A stretch of DNA of 64,000 nt from Stygiolobus sp037389425. Its GTDB lineage: Archaea; Thermoproteota; Thermoprotei_A; Sulfolobales; Sulfolobaceae. This document shows positions 53,305 through 62,056 of the stretch, piece by piece (position 1 is the stretch's first letter; each line of letters starts with the position of its first letter). The stretch lies in the NCBI RefSeq assembly GCF_037389425.1, contig NZ_JBBHKR010000064.1, positions 62,001 to 126,000 on the forward strand, written 5' to 3'. The translations under genes were made by a program, and so were the position numbers. The notes beneath the pieces were generated by a model. It did not search any database. It worked only from the letters and a program-made list of their open reading frames with translations, and was not told the origin of the DNA.

Positions 53305-53437
53305 ACTTTCTGGAGATTTTAACCATTTTTAGTAAGGCATACGGTGCGAATATGCCCTCTATAGGATATGAAAATCCCCAAGCATAAAAGAATAAACTAA
53401 CCACCAATAGTCCTACAAGTAAGTTTATTTCCTTCAT
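53279..53437 (-). CDS. Possible 52-aa single-helix membrane protein
   Basis: ATG 53437 to TAG 53279: residues 4-20 form one hydrophobic helix (INLLVGLLVVSLFFYAW) with a basic C-terminal tail (KMVKISRKFRLNGKKH), i.e. an inside-positive anchor. The 3' end overlaps the gene at 52654 by 26 bp. It lies next to and divergent from the ups operon. There is no family match; coding is plausible but unproven. Confidence 0.35.
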   Translation of the reverse strand: MKEINLLVGLLVVSLFFYAWGFSYPIEGIFAPYALLKMVKISRKFRLNGKKH

Positions 53438-53514
53438 AAGATCTCTTAGCTTTCAATCATTAAAGTGTAAGCTAATATAATTCCTAATATTACGATAACC
53501 GTTCTCTCATAAGT

Positions 53515-53520
53515 ATTTTC
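53515..53520 (+). promoter_or_regulatory. UV-type ANTTTC motif upstream of upsX
   Basis: ATTTTC, followed by CGGC, lies 39-44 bp before ATG 53559. UV-induced Sulfolobus promoters, including ups, carry ANTTTC near the TFB recognition position. The following TATA box is weak (ctactttaacc), as expected for an activated promoter. The motif is short, so chance occurrence is possible. Confidence 0.4.
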
Positions 53521-53558
53521 GGCTATCTCTCATCCTACTTTAACCTTACTTGTGTATT

Positions 53559-55580
53559 ATGATACCTATAGTAGAGCAGGCAATATCGTTAACATTACCT
53601 TCGGATATCAACGTGTGGATGTCCAGACATGAAGATAAAATAGTCCTACACTCAGATGCAGTCAAGTCTCCTTATATTGAGTTATATCCTACCTTTATAG
53701 AAAAAGGAGACTGGATTTTATGGAAAGATAATAAGGTGATAAAATTAGACGGGAATAGAAGGGAAATTATTAAGGAATATGACTCAAAATTACCTTTAGA
53801 CGTTGTTTATATGAATGAAGAGATAATGCCAGTATATAAAGGTTTAAGAGGGATAGTATTTAATGGAGAAAAATATACTTCCTATTTTTCTAAATACGGT
53901 TTTAAAGTCTTTACAAATGACATCATAAAAATTATAACTCCTGAAGGCAAGGAGGTAGAGCTGGATAAACCCATTCATTACAGAATATTTAATGATTATG
54001 TATCAGTCGTTTATAGTGATTTCTCATTGACAATAGGAAGAGATGGAAGTATAAAGAAATATAAAAAGCCAGCAGTTTTCTTAGCAAGTACTTCGATTGG
54101 AGACATTTATCAAACTTTAAACGGCAGAATAATCTCTGATTCTCTTGATTATGACTTATTAGGTGTATGTTCTTCTGACGTTCATTTTCTAGGTGAGTCC
54201 TATAGTGGTATATTTATATCATGTGAGGGAAAAGTAAAGTATTTTTACAAGGGTGGATGGTCTTACTTAGGGCAGATATACAATAACCTCCAATCTTCTG
54301 ATGTTAATAGATACTTAGTAGTATTAACGAATGATATTACTAACGTGTATTCATATAATTTAAAGAAAATATACTCACTTAAGAATATAAGAGCTTTAAA
54401 ATTAATAGAATATAAGATAGTAGCTTTATCAAGAACTAATAGAATATATATAGTATCTCCTAATGAAGATGAAGGCCTTATAACCGTTCAAAGGGATACA
54501 ATAGGCTATAAAATTGAAATAAGGGACGTGATAAAAGGTGAGGTTATCTTAGGTCAAAAAGTTGTAGAGACAAGAAGAAATTATGAGAATAATAAACTGG
54601 TAATCCACGTAGAACCCTATCTTATGGATGGTGGTCAAGTTGAAGAGATAATCAAGATAGTAAATGAAATCTATGAGTATGAGTATCCTATTAAGCTACG
54701 AAGCGAGAAACTAAAGCTTAGTATTAAGGATCTGAAATTAAATGTTGCACTACATAATGGGAAGTACGTTAAAGATGAATCGAGCAATGCAGTATTAAAG
54801 GGTACATTAGTGTTTGATATTCCAACTAATTTACGTAAGATGGTAAGTATAAGGGTCAGAAATAAAGAGATAAGTTACGAGCTTACTGAACTAACGGGAG
54901 AAATAAATTTTGAACTACCATTTTACAAAATAGATGACTCTGAAGAAGTAGTGCAGGTAAGAATTCATAGGGGAAGTAAAGTTGAAGAAGTTTATGAATT
55001 TACGGTGAAGCCGAAGTTTGTAGAAAAAAAGGGAATAAGAACCGTTTCTACATACATAGAAGATTCTAAAAAGATAAGAGTTGAGAAAATAGTGAATGGA
55101 GATTTTATCTGGGAGAAAAGGGAGGAATACCCAGACTTTTACAATGTGTTAGTAATTGGAAAAGCAGGAGAATTCGTTAATATTGAGGGAAATAACGTAC
55201 AAGTTACAAAAGGCAGGAAGGAAATAGAAATAAAGAAATCTCACATGAAGAGAAAATACATTATATATGGGTTCGAGAACCCAGTTAAGGTGGAAAGTGC
55301 CGAGATAGTGGGAGAGAACCTTTGCATTTATCTGAGGAAAAACTTGAATAACGTCGTAGTAGTCGGTATGTATGGTACACAAATTACTGTAACAGACTCC
55401 GAAAAATTAACGTTTAAGTTAGAACCTACATATGATATGGTGTCTCTTCTAGTTAATTTGGGAGGAATACAATGGAATGAGGAGTATAAGCTGCTTGATT
55501 TATTTAAGAAAGTTTTGTTCAAAGCAGTTAAAGAATCTCTAATGTTAAAAGAAGAGATCGAAACTTTCGGAGTACTCTGA
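53559..55580 (+). CDS. upsX: UpsX, protein of the UV-inducible pilus operon
   Basis: 673 residues from ATG 53559 (TTG 53550 would add three). No signal peptide or membrane helix. The first 330 residues contain repeated strand-turn units (DWILWKDNKVIKLD; YSGIFISCEGKVKYFYKGGW; IYIVSPNEDEG) resembling a beta-propeller; the rest is strand-rich with a helical end. The identity as UpsX comes from its place: directly ahead of the secretion ATPase, membrane protein and two pilins in the known order. Its biochemical role is not known to me. Confidence 0.82.
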   Translation: MIPIVEQAISLTLPSDINVWMSRHEDKIVLHSDAVKSPYIELYPTFIEKGDWILWKDNKVIKLDGNRREIIKEYDSKLPLDVVYMNEEIMPVYKGLRGIVFNGEKYTSYFSKYGFKVFTNDIIKIITPEGKEVELDKPIHYRIFNDYVSVVYSDFSLTIGRDGSIKKYKKPAVFLASTSIGDIYQTLNGRIISDSLDYDLLGVCSSDVHFLGESYSGIFISCEGKVKYFYKGGWSYLGQIYNNLQSSDVNRYLVVLTNDITNVYSYNLKKIYSLKNIRALKLIEYKIVALSRTNRIYIVSPNEDEGLITVQRDTIGYKIEIRDVIKGEVILGQKVVETRRNYENNKLVIHVEPYLMDGGQVEEIIKIVNEIYEYEYPIKLRSEKLKLSIKDLKLNVALHNGKYVKDESSNAVLKGTLVFDIPTNLRKMVSIRVRNKEISYELTELTGEINFELPFYKIDDSEEVVQVRIHRGSKVEEVYEFTVKPKFVEKKGIRTVSTYIEDSKKIRVEKIVNGDFIWEKREEYPDFYNVLVIGKAGEFVNIEGNNVQVTKGRKEIEIKKSHMKRKYIIYGFENPVKVESAEIVGENLCIYLRKNLNNVVVVGMYGTQITVTDSEKLTFKLEPTYDMVSLLVNLGGIQWNEEYKLLDLFKKVLFKAVKESLMLKEEIETFGVL

Positions 55581-55606
55581 GGTCGTTTTTAAGGTTTCTT
55601 TGTTAT

Positions 55607-57019
55607 ATGAGTGAACAAGTTCTCGAAGAATATTATGTAGGTCCCGTGAAGGTAAACATTGTAAAGAAGTCGAGTCAATGTTTATACATTGTTGAAGAGC
55701 CTAAATTATCATCTTTAGAAGAGAAGGCTAAGGACAAGATTCTTTCAGAATTATACTACACTAAAGTGGATAATATTGAAGAAGAGATAGTAAAAAGATT
55801 ACAAAGCTTTAAGTTTCCTGACGAATCAATTGAAAAGGTTCTTTACCATATAAAGAAATCCTTTCTTTACGGAGAACTTACTATTTTAATGCTTGACCCT
55901 AAGGTAGAGGAAATTGAATACAAGGGATACTTATACCCATTAACAGTAATTCATAGAGATCATTCAGAGTGTATTCGGCTATATACTAATATACATATTC
56001 AAACTGAGGAAGAGGCAATAAAAACTATAGAAAGGTTGGCAAATAAGGCTAACAAGAGCATAAATATAGCTAAACCCTTCCTAGAATTTTCCCTTCCAGA
56101 GGGACATAGAGTAGCTGCAACAATTTCAAAGGAGATTTCACTACCTGGCTCAACTTTTGATATTAGAAAGTTCCCTCTAAAACCGCTAAGCATAGTAGAG
56201 ATCATAAAGTCTGGAATGATTAACGAACTAACGGCTTCGTATTTGTGGTTACTCATAGAGTATAAACCCTTTATCATTATCCTTGGAGCTACTGGATCTG
56301 GTAAGACCACGCTACTAAACGCCTTATTGAATTTAATTAATCCAAATTATAAGATTCTCACTATTGAAGATACTCCGGAAATAAACATTAAGAATCAAAA
56401 TTGGGTGAGATTTGTCTCAAGGGCTACACTCTCCGGTAATTTCGATATTACTATGATGGATTTAGCAAAGTTGTCGCTGAGATATAGACCTGATTACTTG
56501 GTTATTGGAGAGGTTAGAGGTAAAGAAATTGAGGCGTTAGTCCATGCATCAGCGTCTGGTCACGGTTCTATCACTACATTTCACGGCTCTAGACCTACCG
56601 ATGCAGTAACAAGAATCACTGACTTGTTGTCAAATGACCTAGCCAAGCTGTTTCTTCAGACAGTATGGGCTTTTGTAGTAGTCGGAAATGTAAAAGAGGG
56701 GAATAATAGTAGAAGATCAGTGCTCTCTATCTATGAAGTAGTTACTTCTAAGTCAAAAGTAGGATTTAAGAGGGTGATAGAATGGTCTTATATGAAAACA
56801 AGGTTTACTCCTACTACTGTAGAAGAGCTAATTAAGAAATCTTCTTTATTGAGAAAACTAAAGGAAACTTATAACGTGGATCTGCAAAGTGAATTGAACA
56901 GACGTATAAAGTTTTTACAAGATTTACAGAACTCCAAAGTCATAGGCTTTGAAGAAGTTAGTCAAAAGGTTTTGGAATTCTATGATACGGGTGGTAAGGT
57001 TGAGATGGCTAGCATGTGA
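55607..57019 (+). CDS. upsE: UpsE, type IV pilus assembly ATPase
   Basis: The hexameric motor of pilus assembly (GspE/FlaI family), 470 residues. Walker A LGATGSGKTTLLNALLN near 225-241, Asp box TIEDTPEI near 252, Walker B-like YRPDYLVIGEVRGKEIEALVHA near 288, and His box SASGHGSITTFHGSRPTDAV. N-terminal 170 residues form the usual moving domain. The upsF frame overlaps its end. Confidence 0.95.
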   Translation: MSEQVLEEYYVGPVKVNIVKKSSQCLYIVEEPKLSSLEEKAKDKILSELYYTKVDNIEEEIVKRLQSFKFPDESIEKVLYHIKKSFLYGELTILMLDPKVEEIEYKGYLYPLTVIHRDHSECIRLYTNIHIQTEEEAIKTIERLANKANKSINIAKPFLEFSLPEGHRVAATISKEISLPGSTFDIRKFPLKPLSIVEIIKSGMINELTASYLWLLIEYKPFIIILGATGSGKTTLLNALLNLINPNYKILTIEDTPEINIKNQNWVRFVSRATLSGNFDITMMDLAKLSLRYRPDYLVIGEVRGKEIEALVHASASGHGSITTFHGSRPTDAVTRITDLLSNDLAKLFLQTVWAFVVVGNVKEGNNSRRSVLSIYEVVTSKSKVGFKRVIEWSYMKTRFTPTTVEELIKKSSLLRKLKETYNVDLQSELNRRIKFLQDLQNSKVIGFEEVSQKVLEFYDTGGKVEMASM

Positions 57020-58475
57020 AATATTCGAGGAGAGAATTAAGAAAGACTTAGAGTATGTTGGAGGAGACTTCGAGCAAGTGTGTTTAGAATATAAGAAATT
57101 GATAAGAATTTTACCTATTCTCTTAGTGGCAATAACTATCGTGTCGTTTCTTACGGTAAGATTAGTAGTGTTTAGTGAAATCGGTGTATTTTTAGTTGTC
57201 TACTTCTATCCCTTACTGTACAGCTGGTCTAAAAAGGAGGAGTATAAAAAGGAAGTAAACCAAGAGGCTCCTCTTATATCTATAATTGCATATGTAAATT
57301 CGTTAATTGATAAAAATGTCCTTCAGACTATCGAAGAATTACTAAATGTAAGGGGCCTAAAGGTTCCCTCGGTAGAGTACCAGATGATTAAAAAGAGTAA
57401 AGAGGTGTTAAATGAGTCAAGTTACAAGGCGGTTGAGAGGAGAGCTATTTTACACAAAGATGATTTACTAGGAAAAATATATTCTAAGTTTCTAATAGCA
57501 GCTGACCTCGGTATATCTATAAAGGACAGAATGAGGGAGTCTATGAGAGAAATTTTACAGTCATATAGAGAAGAGTACAGGAATTATGTAGAGAGATCGG
57601 CGGAGCTCTCTGAAATGATATTTGCAGTTTATTTATTACTGCCAATTGTTCTAGTAGGCTTTCAATTTGCTTTCAAGATAAATATCTTACAATTACTATT
57701 CCCATTGATATTTACACCTGCGTTCATATTTCTCATATCAGCAATACAGCCTGTAGGAGACTATCAAATTAAGGCTAGCTATAAATATATTTTGCCTCTG
57801 CCAGCCCTGATTTTAATTACTTTAACGCCTTTGAATTTGATTATAAAATTCGTTGCAATTATAACTATCTTGTCGATTCCTCTGTTATACATTTATCAGC
57901 AAATCCTTGTTGCAAACTATCTACTCTCTCAACTACCAGATATTTTAAATCAAGTTTCGGATTACATGAAAATCGGTTACAGTATTGTTACTTCGTTGAC
58001 TAAGGTAAGAGCTAAAAAAGGCCTCGGTTATAAAATTCTTGAGGATATAATTAGAAAGGTTTCTATAGATAACGAGATTCCTGAAGTGAATACGTCATCT
58101 AAGCTGTTTAATAACGTGATGAATACGTTGAAGATATTGAGTAAATCTGGTTTGACCAGTGTAGGACTGGAAGAACTTTCGGATTTGGTTAACGATATAA
58201 TTATAATGAGAAATAGTATGCTGAGACAATTAAGGCTATTTGATGCTATGTTATTCTTAACACCTATTATGTTGTGGTTGACATTTTCCATGCTAGGGAA
58301 TGTATTTAGTAACAGTAAGAACGTGGAATTACAAGATCTAGTGATATTCTTCTACAGTTTAGCTAACGGTCTAATATTCTCAAAAATCTCTAGATTTGTT
58401 ACATTTTACTTACCGGCAGTTATTACTCCGCTAGTAATAGCAACAATACTTTCGGCTTTCCCTCATGGTATTTAA
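56982..58475 (+). CDS. upsF: UpsF, pilus assembly membrane platform protein
   Basis: The TadC/FlaJ-type integral membrane platform. About 497 residues with 8-9 hydrophobic segments in two blocks (LLVAITIVSFLTVRLVVF; MIFAVYLLLPIVLVGFQFAF; LILITLTPLNLIIKFVAIIT; LFLTPIMLWLTFSML), separated by large cytoplasmic helical regions as in FlaJ. The start is uncertain: ATG 56982, GTG 56991, TTG 57000 (GGGTGGT upstream) and TTG 56949 are all possible, each overlapping upsE. Confidence 0.88.
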   Translation: MIRVVRLRWLACEIFEERIKKDLEYVGGDFEQVCLEYKKLIRILPILLVAITIVSFLTVRLVVFSEIGVFLVVYFYPLLYSWSKKEEYKKEVNQEAPLISIIAYVNSLIDKNVLQTIEELLNVRGLKVPSVEYQMIKKSKEVLNESSYKAVERRAILHKDDLLGKIYSKFLIAADLGISIKDRMRESMREILQSYREEYRNYVERSAELSEMIFAVYLLLPIVLVGFQFAFKINILQLLFPLIFTPAFIFLISAIQPVGDYQIKASYKYILPLPALILITLTPLNLIIKFVAIITILSIPLLYIYQQILVANYLLSQLPDILNQVSDYMKIGYSIVTSLTKVRAKKGLGYKILEDIIRKVSIDNEIPEVNTSSKLFNNVMNTLKILSKSGLTSVGLEELSDLVNDIIIMRNSMLRQLRLFDAMLFLTPIMLWLTFSMLGNVFSNSKNVELQDLVIFFYSLANGLIFSKISRFVTFYLPAVITPLVIATILSAFPHGI

Positions 58476-58504
58476 AAGATAGATATTTTATGAGGGATTA
58501 GAAG

Positions 58505-58936
58505 ATGCAACATAAGAGTAAAAAAGGTATTTCATCCATATTAGGTACAGTAATAGTACTTGCTATAACTATAGCATTAGGTGCTCTACTGTATGCATAT
58601 AGTCAAGGCATGTTCGGTAATTTGACCCAAAACGTTAGCGTGAACGCTCAAGCACAAATAATAATAAATCCGTCTACATCTCAAGCCTATTTGCAATTAA
58701 CATTGGTTAATGACGGTAATGTTAACGTAAATATAACTTCAGTATATGTTAACGGTCAACCGGTGTCTAACTTCAATCTTACCAGCATATTGCCAGGACA
58801 GACTTACCAGCACGTCTACCTTCTTAAAGGAGTATATAATGCTGGACAATACTACACCGTAATAATATACGGAACTACTGGTGTAGGGAAACAATTTAGT
58901 GTAGCACTAAATGTTCTGGCATCTGAAACTACGTGA
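58505..58936 (+). CDS. upsA: UpsA, pilin with class III signal peptide
   Basis: Main subunit of the Ups pilus, 143 residues. MQHKSKKG-ISSILGTVIVLAITIALGALLYA: a positive leader, cleavage by PibD after glycine 8, then the hydrophobic stalk helix. The rest is a beta-rich head with many Asn/Ser/Thr and NxS/T sites (NLT, NVS, NIT), suiting glycosylation. A short A/T-rich stretch (tatttatgaggg) separates it from upsF; it may have its own strong promoter. Confidence 0.93.
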   Translation: MQHKSKKGISSILGTVIVLAITIALGALLYAYSQGMFGNLTQNVSVNAQAQIIINPSTSQAYLQLTLVNDGNVNVNITSVYVNGQPVSNFNLTSILPGQTYQHVYLLKGVYNAGQYYTVIIYGTTGVGKQFSVALNVLASETT

Positions 58937-58941
58937 TATAT

Positions 58942-59352
58942 ATGAAGGCGATATCCTCTATTTTTTCTTCTCTAATAGTTACATTAATCACCATCTCTCT
59001 TGCAGTCCCTCTGTTTGTATATTTTAGTAATCTTTATAACAATACGCAGAGTCAAGTTAGCTCGTCGTATAATGCTCTACAAAACGCAATAGATACTCAG
59101 ATAACTTTGATCAGAGTCTCAAATAATTTGTCTGGGATTTTCGTTTATAATTACGGTCAGTATAACATTACAATAAGCAAGATAATTATATATAATGTAA
59201 CATATAATATTAACAATTTCGTGGTGAAGCCACTACAAATTGTATCAATATATAATATATTAAATGCGAGCGGTTATCATGTGAACATAGTAGTCTCTAA
59301 AGACAGTACTATAGTGTTACTAGCTAACGGGAATTATTTCTACTTTACTTAA
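58942..59352 (+). CDS. upsB: UpsB, second pilin with class III signal peptide
   Basis: 136 residues from ATG 58942: MKA-ISSIFSSLIVTLITISLAVPLFVYF, short leader with PibD site after alanine 3, stalk helix and a head domain rich in Asn/Tyr with several NxS/T sites (NNT, NLS, NIT). GTG 58933 overlaps the upsA stop but would make an unusual leader. Last gene of the ups operon. TA-rich DNA plus a T-run (59354-59385) follows as terminator. Confidence 0.88.
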   Translation: MKAISSIFSSLIVTLITISLAVPLFVYFSNLYNNTQSQVSSSYNALQNAIDTQITLIRVSNNLSGIFVYNYGQYNITISKIIIYNVTYNINNFVVKPLQIVSIYNILNASGYHVNIVVSKDSTIVLLANGNYFYFT

Positions 59353-59418
59353 TTTTACGTTAACTTCTAATCTTTTTTACATAATTTATTAGTGTAGAGT
59401 GAAATAAGTCCTATTAGG

Positions 59419-60105
59419 ATGTGTACGGTTGCTCAAATTTACGAACTGCTTAGAAAAGCATATAAGGAGTTGAATGAGGAAGAATTCATAGCTTACCATG
59501 TTTGTAAAAGATCTGGTGATATTTTTAAAACTCTAATAGCTACAATTCTATCTCAGAACTCTACTGATAAGTCAGCTATGACTGCGTACAAAAACTTAGA
59601 AGAAAAAATAGGTATAGAGCCGAAATTATTGCTAAACGCAAAGATGGAAGATATAAGAAGTGCTATAAGAATATGCGGTCTTTCTAACTCTAAGGCAAGA
59701 TATATAAGAAACGCAGCTAAGGCATTCCTAGAGTATAAACTCGAGTTTAAGGACTGTAATACTTTTAGAAACTTTTTACTTAGTATAGAGGGAATTGGCT
59801 ATAAGACTGCAGATGTTGTACTGGTTACATGTCTTAAGTGCAAAGCGTTCCCGATTGATACTCATATAAAAAGAGTGATTACCAGGTTGGGAATTTTAGG
59901 CAAGTCACCAAGCTATAAAGATATATCGAATTACTTCTTGGGTTTCTTAGAATCAGAGGATCTTCTTAATTTACATCATTTATTAATTCACCACGGCAGA
60001 AGGACTTGCAAAGCAAGAAAACCTTTATGCAACTCATGTGTATTGAAAAATTGTTGTGAGTTTTACACTGGAATGGCTAAACCCTCTAGACCTCAAGCCA
60101 CATGA
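59419..60105 (+). CDS. nth: Endonuclease III
   Basis: DNA glycosylase/AP lyase for oxidised pyrimidines. 228 residues. Helix-hairpin-helix with the catalytic lysine in LSIEGIGYKTADVVLVTCL near 117-135, catalytic aspartate in FPIDTHIKRVITRLG near 142, and a C-terminal [4Fe-4S] loop: C197-x6-C-x2-C-x5-C pattern in CKARKPLCNSCVLKNCCEF. Known as the first gene downstream of ups in Sulfolobus. Overlaps the ParB-like gene by 50 bp. Confidence 0.93.
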   Translation: MCTVAQIYELLRKAYKELNEEEFIAYHVCKRSGDIFKTLIATILSQNSTDKSAMTAYKNLEEKIGIEPKLLLNAKMEDIRSAIRICGLSNSKARYIRNAAKAFLEYKLEFKDCNTFRNFLLSIEGIGYKTADVVLVTCLKCKAFPIDTHIKRVITRLGILGKSPSYKDISNYFLGFLESEDLLNLHHLLIHHGRRTCKARKPLCNSCVLKNCCEFYTGMAKPSRPQAT

Positions 60106-60655
60106 GGATGTGATAGAAAGTATAGTCGTTGAGAATATAAATAAGTTAAAAAGATTTTGTAAAATTGTTCCTATAGTGGTAGATAGAAGCTCTCTTACGA
60201 TATTAGACGGGCATCATAGGCATCAAGCGGCTGTTATACTAGGCTTAGATAAAATACCAGTAGTTCTTGTAGATTATCATAGCGAAGATATAAAAATAGA
60301 AAACTGGTATCTTAAAATAGAGAATGAAAACACGTTTAATCTTTTCATTAACTCCTATCTACTCGCTTCTTACGATCAGAGAAAAAGATATTGTGCAACA
60401 ATAAAAGGTATTAAGATTATATGTGATGAGAGTATATTTCGCCTTTATTGGAAAACTGAACACTTAAAGCAAAAATTTGAAAAGTTAGGATTAAAAGCCG
60501 TTAAAGTAACTGAACCTGATGGGATTGCATTACCACCTATAGATAAAGAGACCGTTATTAAGTTAGCTTCTATGGGCCTTAGGTTCCCCCCTAAATCCAC
60601 TAGGCATGTCTATAAATTTTTTATACCGAGAGAAGAACTATCTCTAAAATGCTAA
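60056..60655 (+). CDS. ParB/Srx-like DNA-binding or nuclease protein
   Basis: 199 residues starting at GTG 60056. The ParB N-terminal fold: LNPLDLKPHEDVIESIVVENINK near 8-30, and the motif ILDGHHRHQAAVILGLDKIPVVLVD near 49-73 (usually DGHHR). The remainder is a helical/strand domain with ALPPIDKETVIKLASMGLRFPPKSTRH near 155. Family members include nucleases; in S. acidocaldarius the homologue lies between endonuclease III and a glycosyltransferase downstream of ups. Function inferred as DNA repair or transfer. Confidence 0.82.
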   Translation: MSFTLEWLNPLDLKPHEDVIESIVVENINKLKRFCKIVPIVVDRSSLTILDGHHRHQAAVILGLDKIPVVLVDYHSEDIKIENWYLKIENENTFNLFINSYLLASYDQRKRYCATIKGIKIICDESIFRLYWKTEHLKQKFEKLGLKAVKVTEPDGIALPPIDKETVIKLASMGLRFPPKSTRHVYKFFIPREELSLKC

Positions 60656-62034
60656 TACTAGTATTAAAACTCTTATTGTTCCTCTATCCTTCGCTCTTCG
60701 TATTGTATCAACTAATACTTTATTATCGCTCTAAAAAAGTTCTCGTTTTAAGTCCAGATTTAAAAGAGACAAATTTGCCCTTCCTTTCTATAATCGTCCC
60801 TACTAAAGGCGAGTCATTAGACGTGATTCAAGGGTTAATAGATAACATAAATACATTAATATGGGATAAGCAAAAGCTTGAGGTAATCATAGTTTCAGAT
60901 GATGATGAACAATACTTTTCTACCCTTAAGAGTACCTTAAAAATCCCTAAATACCTTAACGTTAGGTTATTCAGGAGGGAAAAAAGACTGGGTTTCAAGA
61001 GCGGTGCACTATCTTATGGGTTTGAAATGGCGAGAGGAAACCTAATTCTGACCATAGATGTAGACTCAAGACTTCCTCGTGACGCCTTAATTAAGGCTTA
61101 CGCTAAAATGATTGAGAGTAATTGCGACGCTGTCGTTTTTGAATGGAATGGATATACAAATAATATGTATTCTAACTTAGCTAAAGGATTAGTCGCTACA
61201 ACAGTATTAGCAAGCAGAGCTTTGTTCAGAGGTAAAGAGAGCATAGGTTTAAGACCATTCCCAGTAGGGAGCGGAACTATATTTAAAAGAGAAGTGTTAG
61301 AAAAACTTCACGGATGGGATTACAGTCTAATACAAGACGATCTTGAAATAGGTGCTAGAATGGCACACATAGGGAAAAGAGTATGCTCCTCTGGAGTGCC
61401 GATATATATAGAGGTTCCTGATAACTTATACGGGTTTTATGTCCAACAAACCAGATGGGCATTAGGTACAGGTGAGGTATTGAGAAACAGGATAAAATAC
61501 ATCTTAAGCTCACCTTATAGTTTATCTCAAAAGATGGACATGGTATTTCACCTTTTACAATATACTCCAATAATAATTACTTTCATATTGGCAACACTGG
61601 TTGCTGTTCTCGCTCCTTTTAAGTTCGGAGATATTTTGAGGACTCCTCTGTTCTTGCTCTGGATGGCAATTTTGGTTCTGTATGCGATAACCCTCTTTAT
61701 ATTGGCATTAAGGTTGGGATTGGGATTCAAGAATAGTTTAATGGCTATTGGAGCCCTCTCTGCACTTACAGTAGCAATATCTCCCTTCATTACTATAAGC
61801 TTCTTCAAAGGTATTCTATATAAAGATAAAGTTTACGTAGTTACCCCTAAAGGCAATGTGAAAGTTTCTTTTGAATCTAAGGTTAGAAGAATAAATGCCG
61901 TAATTGCGGTCTTTGGGCTGATGTATTTTACAGCTTCGATAATATACTTCCTTCACTCTTATATCATTACTGGTCTTTGGTTATTGTACTACTCCTCAGG
62001 TTACTTATATACGGTGTTTGGTTACAATAAATAA
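60649..62034 (+). CDS. Family 2 membrane glycosyltransferase
   Basis: 461 residues. An N-terminal membrane helix is followed by a GT-A domain: LSIIVPTKGESLDVI near 45, DxD-type ILTIDVDSRLPRD near 131, acidic base YSLIQDDLEIGARM near 226 and the processive motif YVQQTRWALGTGEVL near 263 (QxxRW). Four to five membrane helices end the protein. It could make a polysaccharide or glycan, possibly pilus-linked. Starts 7 bp before the ParB-like stop. Confidence 0.87.
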   Translation: MLILVLKLLLFLYPSLFVLYQLILYYRSKKVLVLSPDLKETNLPFLSIIVPTKGESLDVIQGLIDNINTLIWDKQKLEVIIVSDDDEQYFSTLKSTLKIPKYLNVRLFRREKRLGFKSGALSYGFEMARGNLILTIDVDSRLPRDALIKAYAKMIESNCDAVVFEWNGYTNNMYSNLAKGLVATTVLASRALFRGKESIGLRPFPVGSGTIFKREVLEKLHGWDYSLIQDDLEIGARMAHIGKRVCSSGVPIYIEVPDNLYGFYVQQTRWALGTGEVLRNRIKYILSSPYSLSQKMDMVFHLLQYTPIIITFILATLVAVLAPFKFGDILRTPLFLLWMAILVLYAITLFILALRLGLGFKNSLMAIGALSALTVAISPFITISFFKGILYKDKVYVVTPKGNVKVSFESKVRRINAVIAVFGLMYFTASIIYFLHSYIITGLWLLYYSSGYLYTVFGYNK

Positions 62035-62056
62035 TACAACAATCTCTTTTAAACTG

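Noticed and set aside
53438..53545. Minus-strand frame with a hydrophobic segment (TVIVILGIILAYTLMIES) upstream of the small membrane ORF
   Set aside because: No ATG, GTG or TTG start in frame; only ATA would be available, so it is not reported as a gene.
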